From the NCBI GenBank assembly GCA_949752795.1, contig OX457062.1:91067777-91131776 (forward strand): 64,000 nt of DNA, read 5' to 3'. The position numbers were made by a program, and so were the translations under genes. Every line of letters starts with the position of its first letter. Positions within the stretch are counted from its first letter, which is position 1. Positions 23,282 through 36,229 of the stretch are shown piece after piece. Source of the stretch: Hyperoodon ampullatus (taxonomy: Eukaryota > Chordata > Mammalia > Artiodactyla > Ziphiidae). Under the pieces are notes generated by a model that saw only the letters and a program-made list of their open reading frames with translations, was not told the origin of the DNA and ran no database searches.

Positions 23282-24689
23282 GAATCTACACTCACTTGCC
23301 TTGTGCTTTACAGTTTACAAAGCAATTTTCAATCTATTTCTTCTTTTGGTCCCCATAGCAATCCTATGGTGGTAGTCAGGGAAAGCAGTATTATTTCCAA
23401 TTTAGAGATGAGAAAATGAGTGCAGGGGAGGGGAAAGGACTTGCTAGAGAACTCTTACCTCTTGATTTCAGTCTTCCAGGGCTTGTTCTAGCTCCTCTTA
23501 TGGACATACGTGCTGCTATACAGGACTGCCAGGTGGGCGTCTGTCCTCTCATCCCTCTTTGGAGCCACCCTTCCGCTCCTCTCCCACGCCATTGCCTTTC
23601 CTAGGGCCTTACTCATTTTTACCTCCTAGTATCTTCTGTTTTTCCTCTCCAGGTCTACCCTCCCAGGTGTCGGTTGTGTTGGGAAATGTTTCCCTCTCTT
23701 CCCTCAGTAACCCATTTTACATCCCATTCTTTCAAGGCTCTGCTAAGTGACTGGCTAATCTGATAGACCAAGTCATTTCAGGGTGTTAATATCTACAAAT
23801 AACATCATTTATTACCCCTTTTTGGAAAGTATTTACATTCTAATCAAAGCCTTTATTTTCTTAGCATTGTAGAGCCAAGTCAAGAGGAGCAATATAGCAA
23901 TAACCAAAGAAGAAAAAGATTTGGGGTTATTAGAGTAGTTGGTTACATACACATTACTATCCACCTGATAATGGATTGATGCTATTCTTTAGTTAAATAT
24001 AATCATAATTAATATATTCTTCCTTCTCTGGTTTCCTCATTATTACTATAGACATTGAAGAGGAGACCATGGGTCAAATGATTTGGCCAAGATTATTCCA
24101 AGAGTTTATTATTTACAGTCAGCAACGTGGGTTGAATGTCTACCATATGTAAAATCTTTTCTTGGATATCTAGAGGCTTTCTTGGAAAGAGAGGCAATAG
24201 TGTACTGGAGACTTACAGGGTGGAGAAATATACTTTACCTTTTGGTGGAAGGAACAGCAAGTCATACTGCAAAAGGAAGGCAAACAAGGATGAGAGGATT
24301 CTGTGGCCATTTTGCAATGTTCTATCCAGGACCTCATGAATTAAATTGACCTCATGAGCTGAGTTCTTTCTTAGGACTTCAAACTGGACTTTGGCAAGGA
24401 GAAGGCAATCAGTGGGGCTTGCTGTCTGATGATACCTTGGATTACTCAGGGGCAACTCAGAACAAAGAGAGGCTGCCGTGCCCTACTCACCATCCTGACT
24501 GCATGTATTCTGCCTTCCCTCCTTTAACTCTAAATGAACGAACCGTGTTTATATTTAAGACCAACTCATCTACTTGTTCACTAGAGGCTATCACCTCTCA
24601 GCTATTCAAGGATGTTAGTCCAGCAAACTATACACTTTCAAGCCCCAGCAGCTCTACTGTTACCTTCATCCAAGCAAAGTCATTGAACC

Positions 24690-25345
24690 ACCTCTCAGTC
24701 TGATCACTGTACCAGCCTCTTAACTGTTCTCTTTGCTTCCACCCTTATCCTTCCTCACCTCTTCAGTTTATTCCCAACATAGCAGTCAGATCAGGTAATT
24801 TTGTATAAATCATGCCATTCTTCCACTCAGCAGCCTCCAATGCTCCCATGTCACTCAAAGCAAAAGCCAAAGATCTAATTGTGGGCTGCAAGAGCAGCCA
24901 TGATCCAGCTCTGGCTTATTTCTCCTGCCTCATCTCCTTCTACTCTCACTTTGTGCCCTGTACTTTATCGTGCTTTTCGCTTTTGCCAACACACTCCCAC
25001 CCTAGGGCTCTCGAGTTGCTATCTCCTCTGCACACCTTCCCACAGATATTCATACAGCTGCTCCCTCCTTTCTTTCCTTCAACACCTGCTCGATGTCACC
25101 TTCTCAGTGAGTCTCTGATGATTCTACGCACGCTCTAATTCCTCTGTTCTATTTTATTTTTTCTTATAATTGCACTTACTGCAGTGTAATGGTGCTTATT
25201 TTCTCTCTCCTTCCACTGGAATGTGGGCTCCACGAGAGCAGGGATGGTTTCTGTTTTGTCCCCTGTTGTGTTCTCAGTGCCTAGGGCAGTACCTGGCGCA
25301 CATTAAGCACTTGATATACGTTGAATGAGTGAACAAATAAATGAA
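24690..25345 (+). mobile_element. L2 LINE 3' fragment, sense
   Basis: The stretch runs from 'cagcctcttaactgttctct' through 'aatgtgggctccacgagagc' and 'agtgcctagggcagtacctg' to 'gaatgagtgaacaaataaat', the typical 3' end of L2. Old and without an open frame. Confidence 0.75.
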
Positions 25346-25491
25346 GGAAAATAACATTAACGAATGTACAAAGCCCATTCGTAGAAATCACCCCATAGAA
25401 TTTGTATGACAAATCTATTAGATAGGTATTATTTTCAGCATTTTGTTGATGAATAAACTGAGTCTCCGAGAGGTTAAACAGTCTATCAAAC

Positions 25492-25616
25492 TGGGAATTC
25501 TCTGGCGGTCCAGTAGTTAGGACTCTGCGCTTTCACTGTAGGGACCTGGGTTCTATCTCTGTTTGGGGAACTAAGATCCTGCAAGCTGCGCAGTGCGGCC
25601 AAAAAAAAAAAAAAAT
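25492..25616 (+). mobile_element. CHR-type SINE, short form
   Basis: It starts 'tgggaattctctggcggtcc' and ends in a poly(A) run. The target-site duplication gtctatcaaac is at 25481-25491 and 25617-25627. Confidence 0.92.
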
Positions 25617-25852
25617 GTCTATCAAACCCAAGCCTTCAGTTGCCCAATACCGTCTTTCTTCTGCCTCTATAAGTGTAACTGTACATTCCTTGGTACATTT
25701 TCCTATTCTTCTCTGAAGCCATCATCATTGAAGTAACTCACCTTTACCACGTCTCATTAAATATGAATGTGCCCTGAGGCTCCCTGCTACATGGGGTTCT
25801 CAATGCACACTCTACACCTCTATCCACTCCCAAACTTTTGCACAGACCATGC

Positions 25853-26074
25853 TTTTTTTTTTTTTTTTTTTTTTTTTTTTTGGCGGTACGCTGGCCTCTC
25901 ACTGTTGTGGCCTCTCCCGTTGTGGAGCACAGGCTCTGGACGCGCAGGCTCAGCGGCCATGGCTCACGGGCCCAGCCCCTCCACGGCATGTGGGATCTTC
26001 CCGGACCGGGGCACGAACCCACGTCCCCTGCATCGGCAGGTGGACTCTCAACCACTGCGCCACCAGGGAAGCCC
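25853..26074 (-). mobile_element. CHR-type SINE, long form, antisense
   Basis: Poly(T) from 25853, then 'ggcctctcactgttgtggcc' and the GC-rich body, ending 'gccaccagggaagccc'. A second T-run follows at 26078. No clear duplication. Confidence 0.9.
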
Positions 26075-27193
26075 TACTTTTTTTTTTTTTTAAACCAGGC
26101 CTATACTCAAGCTTTCCAACTCTTCATATTCTGAAAATGTTTCTGATCAGTTTGCTCTAGATATGGACCGTCCCCCGATTAAAGTGATGACCCATATGCA
26201 GAAGCAGGAGAGCCTCTTGCAGGCTGCCTGATAAAACCACCCCCCGCTTGTTGAGAGTTTAAAGCCAATAAAATTTATTTTACCTTGATATGTTAAATTT
26301 TATCATAGTGCCTCTAGTTTTTAAACTCTATGTCTAAAAATTAAATTTGTTGCTTTCTGAGTCAAATATTTCATTTTTTGACTCATAATTAGTCAGTCAG
26401 TCTCATTTTAAGTTCTAAATAAAGCTTTTCTCTGCTTTTAGAAAGAACTGTCTGCCAGTAGAGGAACAGACTGACCATTCACTGTGAACTAGTTTTTAAA
26501 TTACAATGTGTATTATTTCATTTTTTAGGGTTTCTGTTTTTATTATTAATGAGAAGGTAGCCTCAGAAGGGGTTAGAAGTTCTGATACAAGAATCGTTGG
26601 TGATTCATCTCACTTTGGAATCTTCTGTATAACATGCAAACTCTCTTACCAAATAGTTTTTTGCACTTGTTAACAGCACCAGAAAAAAACTTCTTTTAAA
26701 AAAAAATTGAGTTAGCTTTACTTTCTTGTGACTTTTGGAGTTGGACAGAATCTATTTCTTTTTCCACAGGCCAGCCTTCAAATATTTGAAGACAGGTGTG
26801 TTGGTGTTCAAGTGAAGCAGCCCCGGTCCCCGCTTTGTTCTCACCAGACTTTGCCCCCAGACCCTTCTCCATCTTGCTTTCCTCTGCACATGCACTCGTT
26901 GAAAACTTCCTTTCGTACAATGTGACACCCTGAACTGATCATCGTGGTCCAGATTTGCTCTGAACCGCACAGGGGAACTGCTCCTCCTTTGTCCTGCCGT
27001 GTACATCTGACAGCACAGCCCACGTTTGCACTTGCTTTCTTGGCAGCCACGTCCCACTTTTGATTCATTCTGAATTTTCAGTCTGATGTACTTACCCTCT
27101 TTAATGGGCCATGAGCTTCTAGAGGGCAGGAACTATAAGTCCAGGCCTGTGGGTGGCCTCCAAGGTGCCCCCCAATCTGACTCCCCCTCCTCA

Positions 27194-27445
27194 TTTTTTT
27201 TTTACTTTTTTAATTTTGTTTTTATTTTATTTTACTTTTTTATTTTATTTTTTTGCAGTATGCGGGCCTCTCACTGTTGTGGCCTCTCCCGTTGCAGAGC
27301 ACAGGCTCCGGACGCGCAGGCTCAGCGGCCATGGCTCACGGGCCCAGCCGCTCCGCGGCATGTGGGATCCTCCCGGACCGGGGCACGAACCCGTGTCCCC
27401 TGCATCGGCAGGTGTACTCTCAACCACTGCGCCACCAGGGAAGCC
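27194..27445 (-). mobile_element. CHR-type SINE, long form, antisense
   Basis: A T-rich tail of about 60 bases, then the standard body, ending 'gccaccagggaagcc'. The flanks 'ccctcctcattttt' (27184) and 'ccttcctcattttt' (about 27481) may be an imperfect duplication that would include extra T-rich sequence. Confidence 0.9.
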
Positions 27446-27489
27446 TTATTTTTTATTTTTAAAATTATTTTCTCTTTTTCCCCTTCCTC

Positions 27490-27950
27490 ATTTTTAACCG
27501 TGTGTCTCTCTCCTCCTTGGGTGAAGCATCATGGCCCCAGCCCCACGGTCAGCTCACCGTTCTCCTCCTTGCTGCTCCGTCCTCCACCATGCATCAGAAT
27601 TACCTACATCTGCAGTAAAACACAGATATGATTACATCTCTCTAAGGCTTTAAAACATGTGACCCCTCCTATTGTGAAGGGCATACAGAGGTCTTCACAA
27701 CATGGGTCCGATCTACCTTTCTGGCATTAAGTCTCACCATCCTTCTCTTCCTCTCTTCCCAGCCCAGCCAGGAATAACTGCCTCTCCTCTAGTATGGCAC
27801 TCACCATGGTCTGGTTTAATGACAGGAGTATGTGTTCCCTGCTAGACTATAAACGTCTTTAGGGCATGAAGCGTGTTTTATTCATCTTTGTATCTCAGTG
27901 TCAGGCCTGGCATAGAGTAGATTTCTGTGGGTGTTGGTGGAATGAAGGGG
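27490..27950 (+). mobile_element. L2 LINE 3' fragment, sense
   Basis: 'ctgctagactataaacgtct' then 'ttagggcatgaagcgtg' and 'tcaggcctggcatagagtag' are L2 3'-end phrases. Diverged. Confidence 0.6.
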
Positions 27951-28257
27951 TGAATGGGTGGTTGATGGATGGATGCATGGGTGCCCTGTTTCCCACCTTG
28001 GCTCTAAATCCTTGAGGGCAGAGCTGAGGTACGAGCTGTACCGCATCCCTGCTGCTTCCGGGGAGGCTTGCAGTCAGTGCTGGCTCATCCCTGCCCGTTG
28101 TGAGAGGGTGTACCTGGGGAGACATGTACATGTGCATGCTGTTTTCCAGTTTGTCTCATGATTCTGCCTTCTCTGTCTCTCCTCCCTCCCTCCTTGTTCT
28201 CCACTGCCTCTCCCCTAACACCTCCTGTCCCTCCCCTGGCGTCCGGGCTCTCCCCAG

Positions 28258-28421
28258 CTGGCGTCTGCTTCCCTGTGTGTGTGGAAGTGCCCTCGGAGAC
28301 GGAGGCGGTTCAGGGCAATCCCATGAAGCTGCGCTGCATCTCCTGCATGAAGAGGGAGGACGTTGAGGCCACCACGGTGGTGGAATGGTTCTACAGGCCC
28401 GAGGGCGGTAAAGATTTCCTT
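28258..28421 (+). CDS. SCN3B: SCN3B coding exon 2 (residues 19-73)
   Basis: Acceptor ccccag before 28258 and donor GTATGT at 28422. It encodes the end of the signal peptide and the first part of the immunoglobulin domain. Cys26, Cys45 and Cys48 are present. In the known beta-3 structure Cys26 pairs with Cys48, and Cys45 with Cys120 of the next exon (precursor numbering). The block VEVPSETEAVQGNPMKLRC agrees with mammalian SCN3B. Compared with the human protein as I remember it, Glu53 becomes Asp and the signal peptide end differs (LWAGVC versus YWVSVC). Confidence 0.96.
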
Positions 28422-28639
28422 GTATGTCTGACTGCTGACTCTGCCCTTTGTTTCGCTGGCCTCTGCCATTGTGTGCCTGGCTCCCGACAGCCTGGGGAAT
28501 GACGAGCTGACAAACACTGGCTCTTTCTCTCCAAAGCACTGACAGCTCCTCTGCAGATAACTGACAGCCTTAGTTTAGCCCAGCCTCTGGGAAAGGGAGG
28601 GCTCCAGGCCAGCTCTGGGCACTCCCGGTTACAGGCAGG

Positions 28640-29260
28640 GTAAGGAGGAAAGAGGCTTAAATAGTATTTAGAGCCTACTGTGTGCCAGTCACCCCACTAG
28701 GCACTGTGCAGGTGTTTTCATCGAATCTCTGCACCATCCTGCTGGATGGATTAAATTCATAGAAACATTGAAATAACTCCAAGGGTCATTAAATGAGATA
28801 GCATAGGTTACCTCATTTAAGTCTCACAATCTCAGTGAAATAAGAATGTCAGGCATGACCAAGACTGATGTGCAACTGGTACACACACATCAGTGGGTAA
28901 AATGTTTAAATAGTCCTATAGTGGTTACCTGTGCCAAATCTGCCAAGTGGCTTCATCACCATCCTTCCCACTAGGAACCTCCAGACCTCCCATGGCCAGT
29001 GTCAGTTCTGATTGGTTGGTGCCAGTGCCAAAATGGTTGTTATATACTTTGAACACCAACTTGGGGATGACCATTATTCACATTGTCACTGTCTTTGGAG
29101 CCAGGCTGCCTGGGATTGATTCTTGACTCCACAACTTATTTTAACTCTGTGTCCTTGGACAAATTGCTTAACCTCTGTCTCTGTGCCTCAGTTTCCTCAT
29201 CTCTAAAATGGGGATATAAGCCATAGCTACCTCACAGAGCTGTTACCAGGACTCATGTGC
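28640..29260 (+). mobile_element. Two MIR SINE fragments in SCN3B intron 2
   Basis: 'cctactgtgtgccagtcacc' at about 28674 and 'gcctcagtttcctcatctct' at about 29186 are MIR core phrases. Between them lies unassigned DNA. Confidence 0.65.
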
Positions 29261-29869
29261 TCTAATTTTTAATGCGTTGAGAATAGTTCTGGAATACAAG
29301 AAGTACCGTATAAGTGTTTGATAGAGAATACACACACACACACAAATGGGGCAACTAAGGATCAAAGAAATTAAGTTAGTAAGACAGCTTAGATTTGAAC
29401 CAGGTCGTCTGACAGCAGATACAGAGCCCTTTTTACTGCACTGCCTCATCTTCCTGGGGGCAAGTCTTAAGGGAGACACAACATTAGGATGAAATTGAGT
29501 TTTGCTTGCTCTTCTGTCTAGCTCTCCTAAAGCTGGACTCATTTCTCACTCTAGGCTGGATGTGTCATTCTGATGTGGCTTTGCTGCACTCAGGTGCCAG
29601 GTCTGGGACAGCAGGCTTCCTAGTGCCTGGCTCAGGGCTGACTGCAACCGAGGCTAGTGCGTAGGTTACAGGAGCCTGGGCGTCTTGACCAGATGCAAGG
29701 GTCCCCACGAGCCTCAGGTCTGGTCATATGCCAGCCACCTGCTTTGCTTCCAGGCCTGCCCAAAGTGAGAAGAAGGTGGCTCAGATGGAAGAAAAGAAAC
29801 TTAGAAAATTGTGCTGGAAATACAGGACAACACTAGTAGAAATTTTTGTGACAATGAACATGTTCCATA

Positions 29870-30045
29870 TTCGTGCTGTCCAATTCAGTAGCCACCAGCC
29901 ACAGGTGGCATTGAACACTTGAACTGTGGCTAGTGCAACTGAGAAACTGAATTTTACATTTTATTTCATTCCTAGTAAGTTAAATTTTAACGTAAGTAGC
30001 CACACATGGCAAGCAGAAACTAGATGGACTGCACAGCTGTAGAAG
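29870..30045. mobile_element. Old DNA-transposon-like fragment
   Basis: 'tgctgtccaattcagtagcc' at one end is roughly mirrored by 'actgcacagctgtag' at the other, with 'ttgaactgtggctagtgcaa' inside. It resembles an ancient non-autonomous DNA transposon; the family name is uncertain. Confidence 0.45.
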
Positions 30046-30712
30046 GAAACAAAAAAAAAGGTATGTCAGAAGGTGGAAGTGTTGGAGAAGAGAAATGTAG
30101 AGACCACATTTCAGATCTAATTTCACCCAGACTGGAAGAGCTGATGTGTGCACATTGGCTGGCAGCTCTCTGCTCATGTGGGCCACTTAAGCAGCCCGGG
30201 TCCCCCTCCTGTGGCCTGGCCCCGACTGCTCACATCCCCTCCAAGGGGACCAGCTCCGAGAGACACTTTCGGAGGCCAGGGCTCTCAGACGTCTTCATGA
30301 CGAATGAAGCTGCCTCCCTGCCTTAGTCTCTCCCCGGCTGCCCCCATGACACACCTTTCCCTCTTGTTCTCTCTGCCTCCTTCCAATCCTTCCTTTCTCT
30401 CAGTTTCCCGCTCCTGATTCCTGTACACGTCACTCACCTTCCTCTGTCCTCTTTCTTTCCAGCCCTTTTTCCCTGCCCACCTCTTCCTGCCGCGTCCATG
30501 TGCCCTGACACCTGGGTGCCTCTGCCCGTCTTTCCCTGTCTTTGCTCTCTTCCCTGCCCTCCTCTGAGACACCCATCCCACTCCCACATTTGGGAGCTCC
30601 TGGTAACACTGTCCCCGTGCCCACATCTGAGCACCATTCTGGTCCTTTTCTCCACCCTGTCCCCACCTCTACCCTGTCTTCTCTCCTACACCCTCTGCTT
30701 CTCTACCTGCAG

Positions 30713-30938
30713 ATCTATGAGTATCGGAACGGCCACCAGGAGGTGGAGAGCCCCTTCCAGGGACGCCTGCAGTGGAACGGGAGCAAAGACTTGCAGGACG
30801 TGTCCATCACTGTGCTCAACGTCACCCTGAATGACTCTGGCCTCTACACCTGCAACGTGTCCCGGGAGTTTGAGTTTGAGGCACATCGCCCCTTCGTGAA
30901 GACCACCCGGCTCATCCCCCTCCGTGTCACCGAGGAGG
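30713..30938 (+). CDS. SCN3B: SCN3B coding exon 3 (residues 74-148)
   Basis: Acceptor ctgcag before 30713 and donor GTAAGG at 30939. It encodes the rest of the immunoglobulin domain, including the Y-T-C motif with Cys120, which closes the core disulphide with Cys45. Potential N-glycosylation sites are Asn95 (NGS), Asn109 (NVT), Asn113 (NDS) and Asn121 (NVS). DSGLYTC is the classical Ig F-strand signature. An antisense frame of 223 codons overlaps this exon and is a shadow. Confidence 0.97.
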
Positions 30939-31365
30939 GTAAGGCTAGGGCACAGGCTCCCTTGGGTGCCCTGCTCTCGGGGGAGGGAGGACAGCGGGTT
31001 TCCACATAAATGAGCCCCTTGCAGAATGCAAAACCCCATGTATCTGGAGTGGTGATATCTAAAAATGTCACCACTGGCTTGTCTTCCTGGGGTGGCCAGC
31101 TTTCTGCAAGCTGCCCGAGAGCTGGCCTCTCTGTGTCTTTCCTCAAAGCAGAAAGGCTTGGAGATGATAGTGCAGTAATCTTGACCCAGTCCCTGGACTC
31201 TCACCCTTAGAGAAAGAGGACAGCCTCCCTGAAACCTAAAACTGCCAAGACAGTTACACCTACTCTGGCCTGCGCTGAATCTCGGACTCAATGGGCTCAG
31301 AGAAATCTCCTGAGGTTCTCTAGAGGTCATCTCCCCTCTTGTCTGTGACTCATACAAACCTCTAA

Positions 31366-31515
31366 GCTAGCGGTGCTCAAACTTCAGCCAGCCTCAGATT
31401 CCCCTGCAGGACTTCTTAAACCCAGGCTTTCTGATTCCGTAGGTGGAGCATGACTAACAAATTGTCAGGAGATGCTGTTGCTGCCGGGGACTGCACTTTG
31501 AGAACAACTGCTGTA
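31366..31515. mobile_element. MER5-like hAT-Charlie non-autonomous DNA transposon
   Basis: 'cggtgctcaaacttcagcca' at one end and 'cactttgagaacaactgctg' at the other are imperfect inverted termini of the MER5 type. The body has 'aggactt' and 'gattccgtaggtggagcatg'-like phrases. Confidence 0.65.
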
Positions 31516-33171
31516 AACCAAAGCCTGACAGTCTTTGTCTTCTGTCTCCCTCCACAGTAATCATACAAGCAAGCCCCTCCCCTCCGTGGCGTCTCTCATC
31601 ACATAACCTCACTTTCAGCTACGAGAAGGGGAAACGTGGTTTGCTCTCCAATCTTTAAATTTCCCCCATTTCCCACAGCTGGTTCCTTGTAGGCTGGGAA
31701 GTTCTTTCATCAACCTAACTCATAAGTTTCTGTTGCGATCGAATCCAGAGTCTTGAGGGTGAACTTAGGACTGTTCTTGTTCTGCTTTCAATGGACTCAT
31801 TGTTCAGAGCACTGTGGCTCCTCACCCCTTGCAAATGTTCCTTCATGTGGCAGAAGAGCGATACATGCATCTCCCTTTGTGTTTTCTCACCCAGGCTAAA
31901 TGATGACTCCATTTTACTTAGCTCTTCCTAGACAATCTATTTCCAGCACGTTCTCAGCATCCTGGCCGCCCCAAGATGCAGGTCAGTGAACAGGCAAAAG
32001 GTGTGGGGCAGGAAAGAAAGGAGAGGTCAGATTAAAGCCAGGCTCTTCCTAGAAAAGGATGCCAGGAATCCCGACTTTCAGACCACAAGTGTATTTATTT
32101 TATTATCGTGTTGTGGTGATAAAATTCATTAAGCAAACAGAGTGAGCAGAGTGAGCGATGTCATGATTCAGACAAGACTCAAACGGAAGGTAGGTCAATC
32201 CAGATGGTGCACAGGGACTCTCAGGCCACTTGGCTCAGACCTGATGAGCCTCTTCCCCTCTTTGAGCCCGTCTCCTCTTGTGTGAGTCGAAGGGGTTGGA
32301 CTGGGAGCTCTCTAAGGTATTCTTCTGTTCAGAAGTACCATTATCCTCTTCTGTTTATACACCTGTGCCCCCAGGGGGAAGGGAGCCTGGCGCCCTCTGC
32401 TGTTCACCCTCGGGACTGTCGGCTGGTGACAGCCGGGCCCTAGGAAGCTGCCTCTGTCTCCACCTTGTGCTCTCAAAGGCTTTTGCCTCCAGAGACCTTT
32501 GCGCAGCCAGTGGAAAGGGTGGCAAAGCGGAGCCAGTCCGCCTGCCTGCCGGGCACCAGAGCCAGACTTGGGTAAGAATAGAGGGAAAACAAGTTTGTCA
32601 TCAGAGCCACAGAGCCCCTCGGGACGTTAGGGCTGGAAGGAAGCTTGGCTCTCTTTCAGTCCAGGGGTCTGAACAAAGAGCTGGCATCGGAATCACCCAG
32701 GGGGCTTTCCTTCAGTGCAGACGGCTCCATACCACTGCTGCGGTGTGAGTGCAGCATGAAGCACATTAGCGCCAGAAGCAGGACTGCGGTCCAGATATTT
32801 GCCTCTATTACCTGTGTTTCCACTGCATCTCTTCCCTCCACCACCGCCCACTCCCTGCCACTTTTTCTTTTTCTCTCCCCCCTGCCCCGTGACCCCTTCG
32901 GCAGCCCTCTGCATCCCCACCCCCAGATAGTCACAGCTCTCATACTGCTGCACGCTCCACCATGGCACATTCCCCACGTCTGCTCCATCCCTGTGGTCCC
33001 AGAGAATCTCCCTGCTTCTCTTTGCTCAAGCTGGACTGATCCTGGCGTAGGCTCTCACCTCCTGGCTCTAAGACAGAAATCTGAGTTCTCTTCACCTAGA
33101 GGTAAATAAAGCTACTGAGGACAGCTTCCCGTGGTACTACTGCTGGCTACTGCATTTAAAAAGAAACAGGG

Positions 33172-33379
33172 GGGCTTCCCTGGTGGCGCAGTGGTTGAGA
33201 GTCCGCCTGCCGATGCAGGGGACACAGGTTCGTGCCCCCGTCCAGGAAGATCCCACATGCCGCGGAGTGGCTGGGCCCGTGAGCCATGGCTGCTGAGCCT
33301 GCGCATCCGGAGCCCGTGCTCCGCAACGGGAGAGGCCACACCAGTCAGAGGCCTGCGTACCACAAAAAAAAAAAAAAAG
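33172..33379 (+). mobile_element. CHR-type SINE, long form
   Basis: It starts 'gggcttccctggtggcgcag' and ends in poly(A). Target-site duplication aaaagaaa(c/t)aggg at 33159-33171 and 33380-33392. Confidence 0.92.
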
Positions 33380-33737
33380 AAAAGAAATAGGGTGCTTGAA
33401 GTTGAGCACATCGCAAACCAGGCCATTGTCAGCCCGTGAAAAGACATTTGATGTGTCTGGCATTCTCCTGTGCCTCAAGCTGTATCTGTGACCTCCAGCT
33501 CCAGTTAGGAAACCTGGGTGATCCTGGAGCCCTTGGACTGCTTCTCTGAGGTGAAGGTCATGGCTGTGCCTATATTGTGCTTTTAATGAGCAAGGCCTTG
33601 GGGATGACTTATGCCCTATGAATAATCATGAATCTAATTTGCTGCTGAGAGCTAGCAAAGGGAGATGTGGCTGCAGCCTTCCTTGCCACTAGGAAGGAAT
33701 ATATGTCGGGACATTTGCCATGTATTATGTTTCATTT

Positions 33738-33891
33738 ATTTATTTTTTTTAAATGAAAAAAAAATTTTTTTTTTTTTTTGGCCATACCACACGGCCTGTG
33801 TGATCTTAGTTCCCCAACCTGGGATTGAACCTGGGCCACGGCTGTGGAAGTGCCGAGTCCTAACCACTGGACCACCAGGGAATTCCCTATC
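33738..33891 (-). mobile_element. CHR-type SINE, short form, antisense
   Basis: A/T-rich tail, then 'ggccataccacacggcctgt', ending 'ggaccaccagggaattccct'. Flanks atgtttcattt and atgttttattt form a one-mismatch duplication. Confidence 0.85.
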
Positions 33892-33945
33892 ATGTTTTAT
33901 TTGTCATTTTTGTTGGTTAGGAAACAAGGAAGATCAGTATTTATT

Positions 33946-34390
33946 TATATGCATTCATTCCACAAATACTTATTGAATACTTCAAGTATTCTAGGATTAG
34001 GCAACAGGCTGATAATTCAGAAATAAATATGTTCTTAGTAAGCACACAGTAGAGAAGAGAGATAAATACATCACAGTACAATCTGGGAAGTGTTATAATA
34101 GATGGATGGAAAAGTTCCTGGAGAAGAACGTGAATAATAACTGCACGAGAAGTTGAGGAAGGCTTCACAGAGGAGGTAACTTCAGTGGAGTCTAGAAAAA
34201 TGGTTGGGAGATTGAAAAGCAGGAGGCGATGTTGGGACAGAGGTAGCACTGGGGTGTGAGATACAATCTAGGAAGAGGGAAGAGAAAGAAGAAACATCCA
34301 CAGATTCCAAAAGACCACAGTGAGTAGAGTAGAGAGGTTTTGCTGGCCAACCGAATGGAAATGAGGTGAGGAAGGCTGCACAGCAAGTGG
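33946..34390 (-). mobile_element. L2 LINE fragment, antisense
   Basis: 'cattcattccacaaatactt' then 'attgaatact' and 'gaggaaggcttcacagagga' match the reverse complement of the L2 3' end. Confidence 0.6.
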
Positions 34391-35091
34391 CCTCCTGTGC
34401 CCTGTTAAGAGAGTCAGGTCTCTATGCTGAGGGTGGTGTAGAATACTGGAAGGTTTTCATCTGTGTTCCAGAAGTAGAACTCTGAGGACAGCCTGGTTAA
34501 TATGTGGAATTCTCCAACCCTCATTTCTGTTTGGGTTTGGAATGACCTGGAGGGAAGATGAGCTGGGAACGTCCTTGCTTCTCATCCAGACGTGCAGAAA
34601 ATATGCTCAGGTCACTGGGTGGGCTGACAGCACTGTCCACGTGGCCCTGTCCATGTTTTCTGACGCCCTCTTCCTGGGGATACCACACTCCACCACCCTA
34701 AGCTCAGAGGACAGAGTCGGCTGAACTAAGACATGTGCCTCACATCTGTGCAGACTTTTACATCTCACAAGGTATCCTTAAATACATTAGGTAATGTATG
34801 GTATGAATTATTATCCTCGCTTTACAAATTAAGAAACTGAGTCTCAGGTCAGGGAAATGACTGTTCACACACCAGGAAGTGGGAAGCCTGGGACCCAGCT
34901 GCATGTATCTCACACAGCTCCAGGATTCCTTCCAGTGCTCTATGACTTCTTCCTCCACCCATCATTCTCCCTCATGCCTCCCTCCAGAGCATCTGAAGAA
35001 AGTCAGTGAGAAAGCTGACAGGCAGGAGAATTAGGGGATATTAAATCTCATTGGTACCCTCTGCGTTCCTTTAGACCCAGTGCTTATTTAA

Positions 35092-35328
<237 letters not shown>

Positions 35329-35344
35329 TAAGTCCAAAGATGCC

Positions 35345-35770
35345 AAAATAATGATAGCTCACACCTTCCGAGCGCTTGCTCTCATAAGTGAGGTGGTGAG
35401 CAATTTACACAGTCCTCCACTTTCCTCACAACAACGTTTGAGGTAGGCAGCATGAATATACGCATTTTACAGATGCGAAAGCTGAGCCTGGGAAAGTTTG
35501 CCCAAGACCATTATAAGAGGCAAAGCAAGGTTTGACTTCGTGCCTGCTAACTCGTGCCCTGCACTCTTAACCACTATGTAAAGCCCATCAGCTGCCACCA
35601 CAATCCCATGACATTAGCATTATTATGACCGTTTTATAGATGTTGAAGCGGTTCATAGAGCTTACGTGGCTTGCTGGGGCCACACAGATAATGAGAGGAG
35701 AGGTTGGGATTTGAACCGAAGCCTGTCTGGTGTCCTTGCTGTTCCCGACACATTCAGCTGTTTGCTGTAA
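35345..35770. mobile_element. Two adjacent MIR SINE fragments
   Basis: 'cattttacagatgcgaaagc' (about 35462) and 'gaccgttttatagatgttga' (about 35627) mark two MIR copies in the same orientation in SCN3B intron 4. Confidence 0.7.
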
Positions 35771-36229
35771 ACCACAGAGCTCATCAGGCCACCTGGGCTC
35801 TGCCGTCTACTAGCTAAGGAGCTCCAAACATGTTCTTCCCCCGGAGCTTGGCCGTGATTGAAAACCCAGAGAGGGGCTCTTCTGCTCCAACGTCCAGACT
35901 GTACCTTGGACATTTTCGCCAAGGCCCTAGTCACTCGAGCACAGGTAACAGATGATGGGGTCTGAGAGTCTAAGGGGCCATGTTGGCTTGTTATTTGGGG
36001 AGAGGAAAGATAGAAAATAACCCTCGCAGATTTACACAGTGGAGGCGATAAGCTAAAAACCCTAGGCTATTATCACCTAGAAATGCTTGATAAAGTATCA
36101 TTTTTCATGATCTCTATGATCTCAGGAAAGTAAAAAACTGTAACTGACCAGATAGAAGGAAAGAAAGGATATGCTGGGGAAGTTGTCTTTCCTGGTGACC
36201 TGGGTGATCAGATTTCAGTGCTTGAGCAT

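Larger units (their letters stand above)
21033..28257 (+). other. SCN3B: SCN3B intron 1 (7.2 kb)
   Basis: GT-AG intron, phase 1. It holds a (TG)n run (about 21944-21972), an (ATA)n run (about 23258-23281), MIR-like fragments (about 23285-23420 and 25375-25490), L2 fragments and three SINEs. The first 4.4 kb has no young SINE. No exon-like block was found inside. Confidence 0.85.

Noticed and set aside
27184..27495. A target-site duplication for the SINE at 27194 (ccctcctcattttt / ccttcctcattttt)
   Set aside because: The right-hand copy lies about 35 bases past the end of the element in T-rich DNA, so chance similarity cannot be excluded.
30686..31357. A 223-codon minus-strand frame
   Set aside because: It is the antisense shadow of SCN3B coding exon 3 and extends into the intron.
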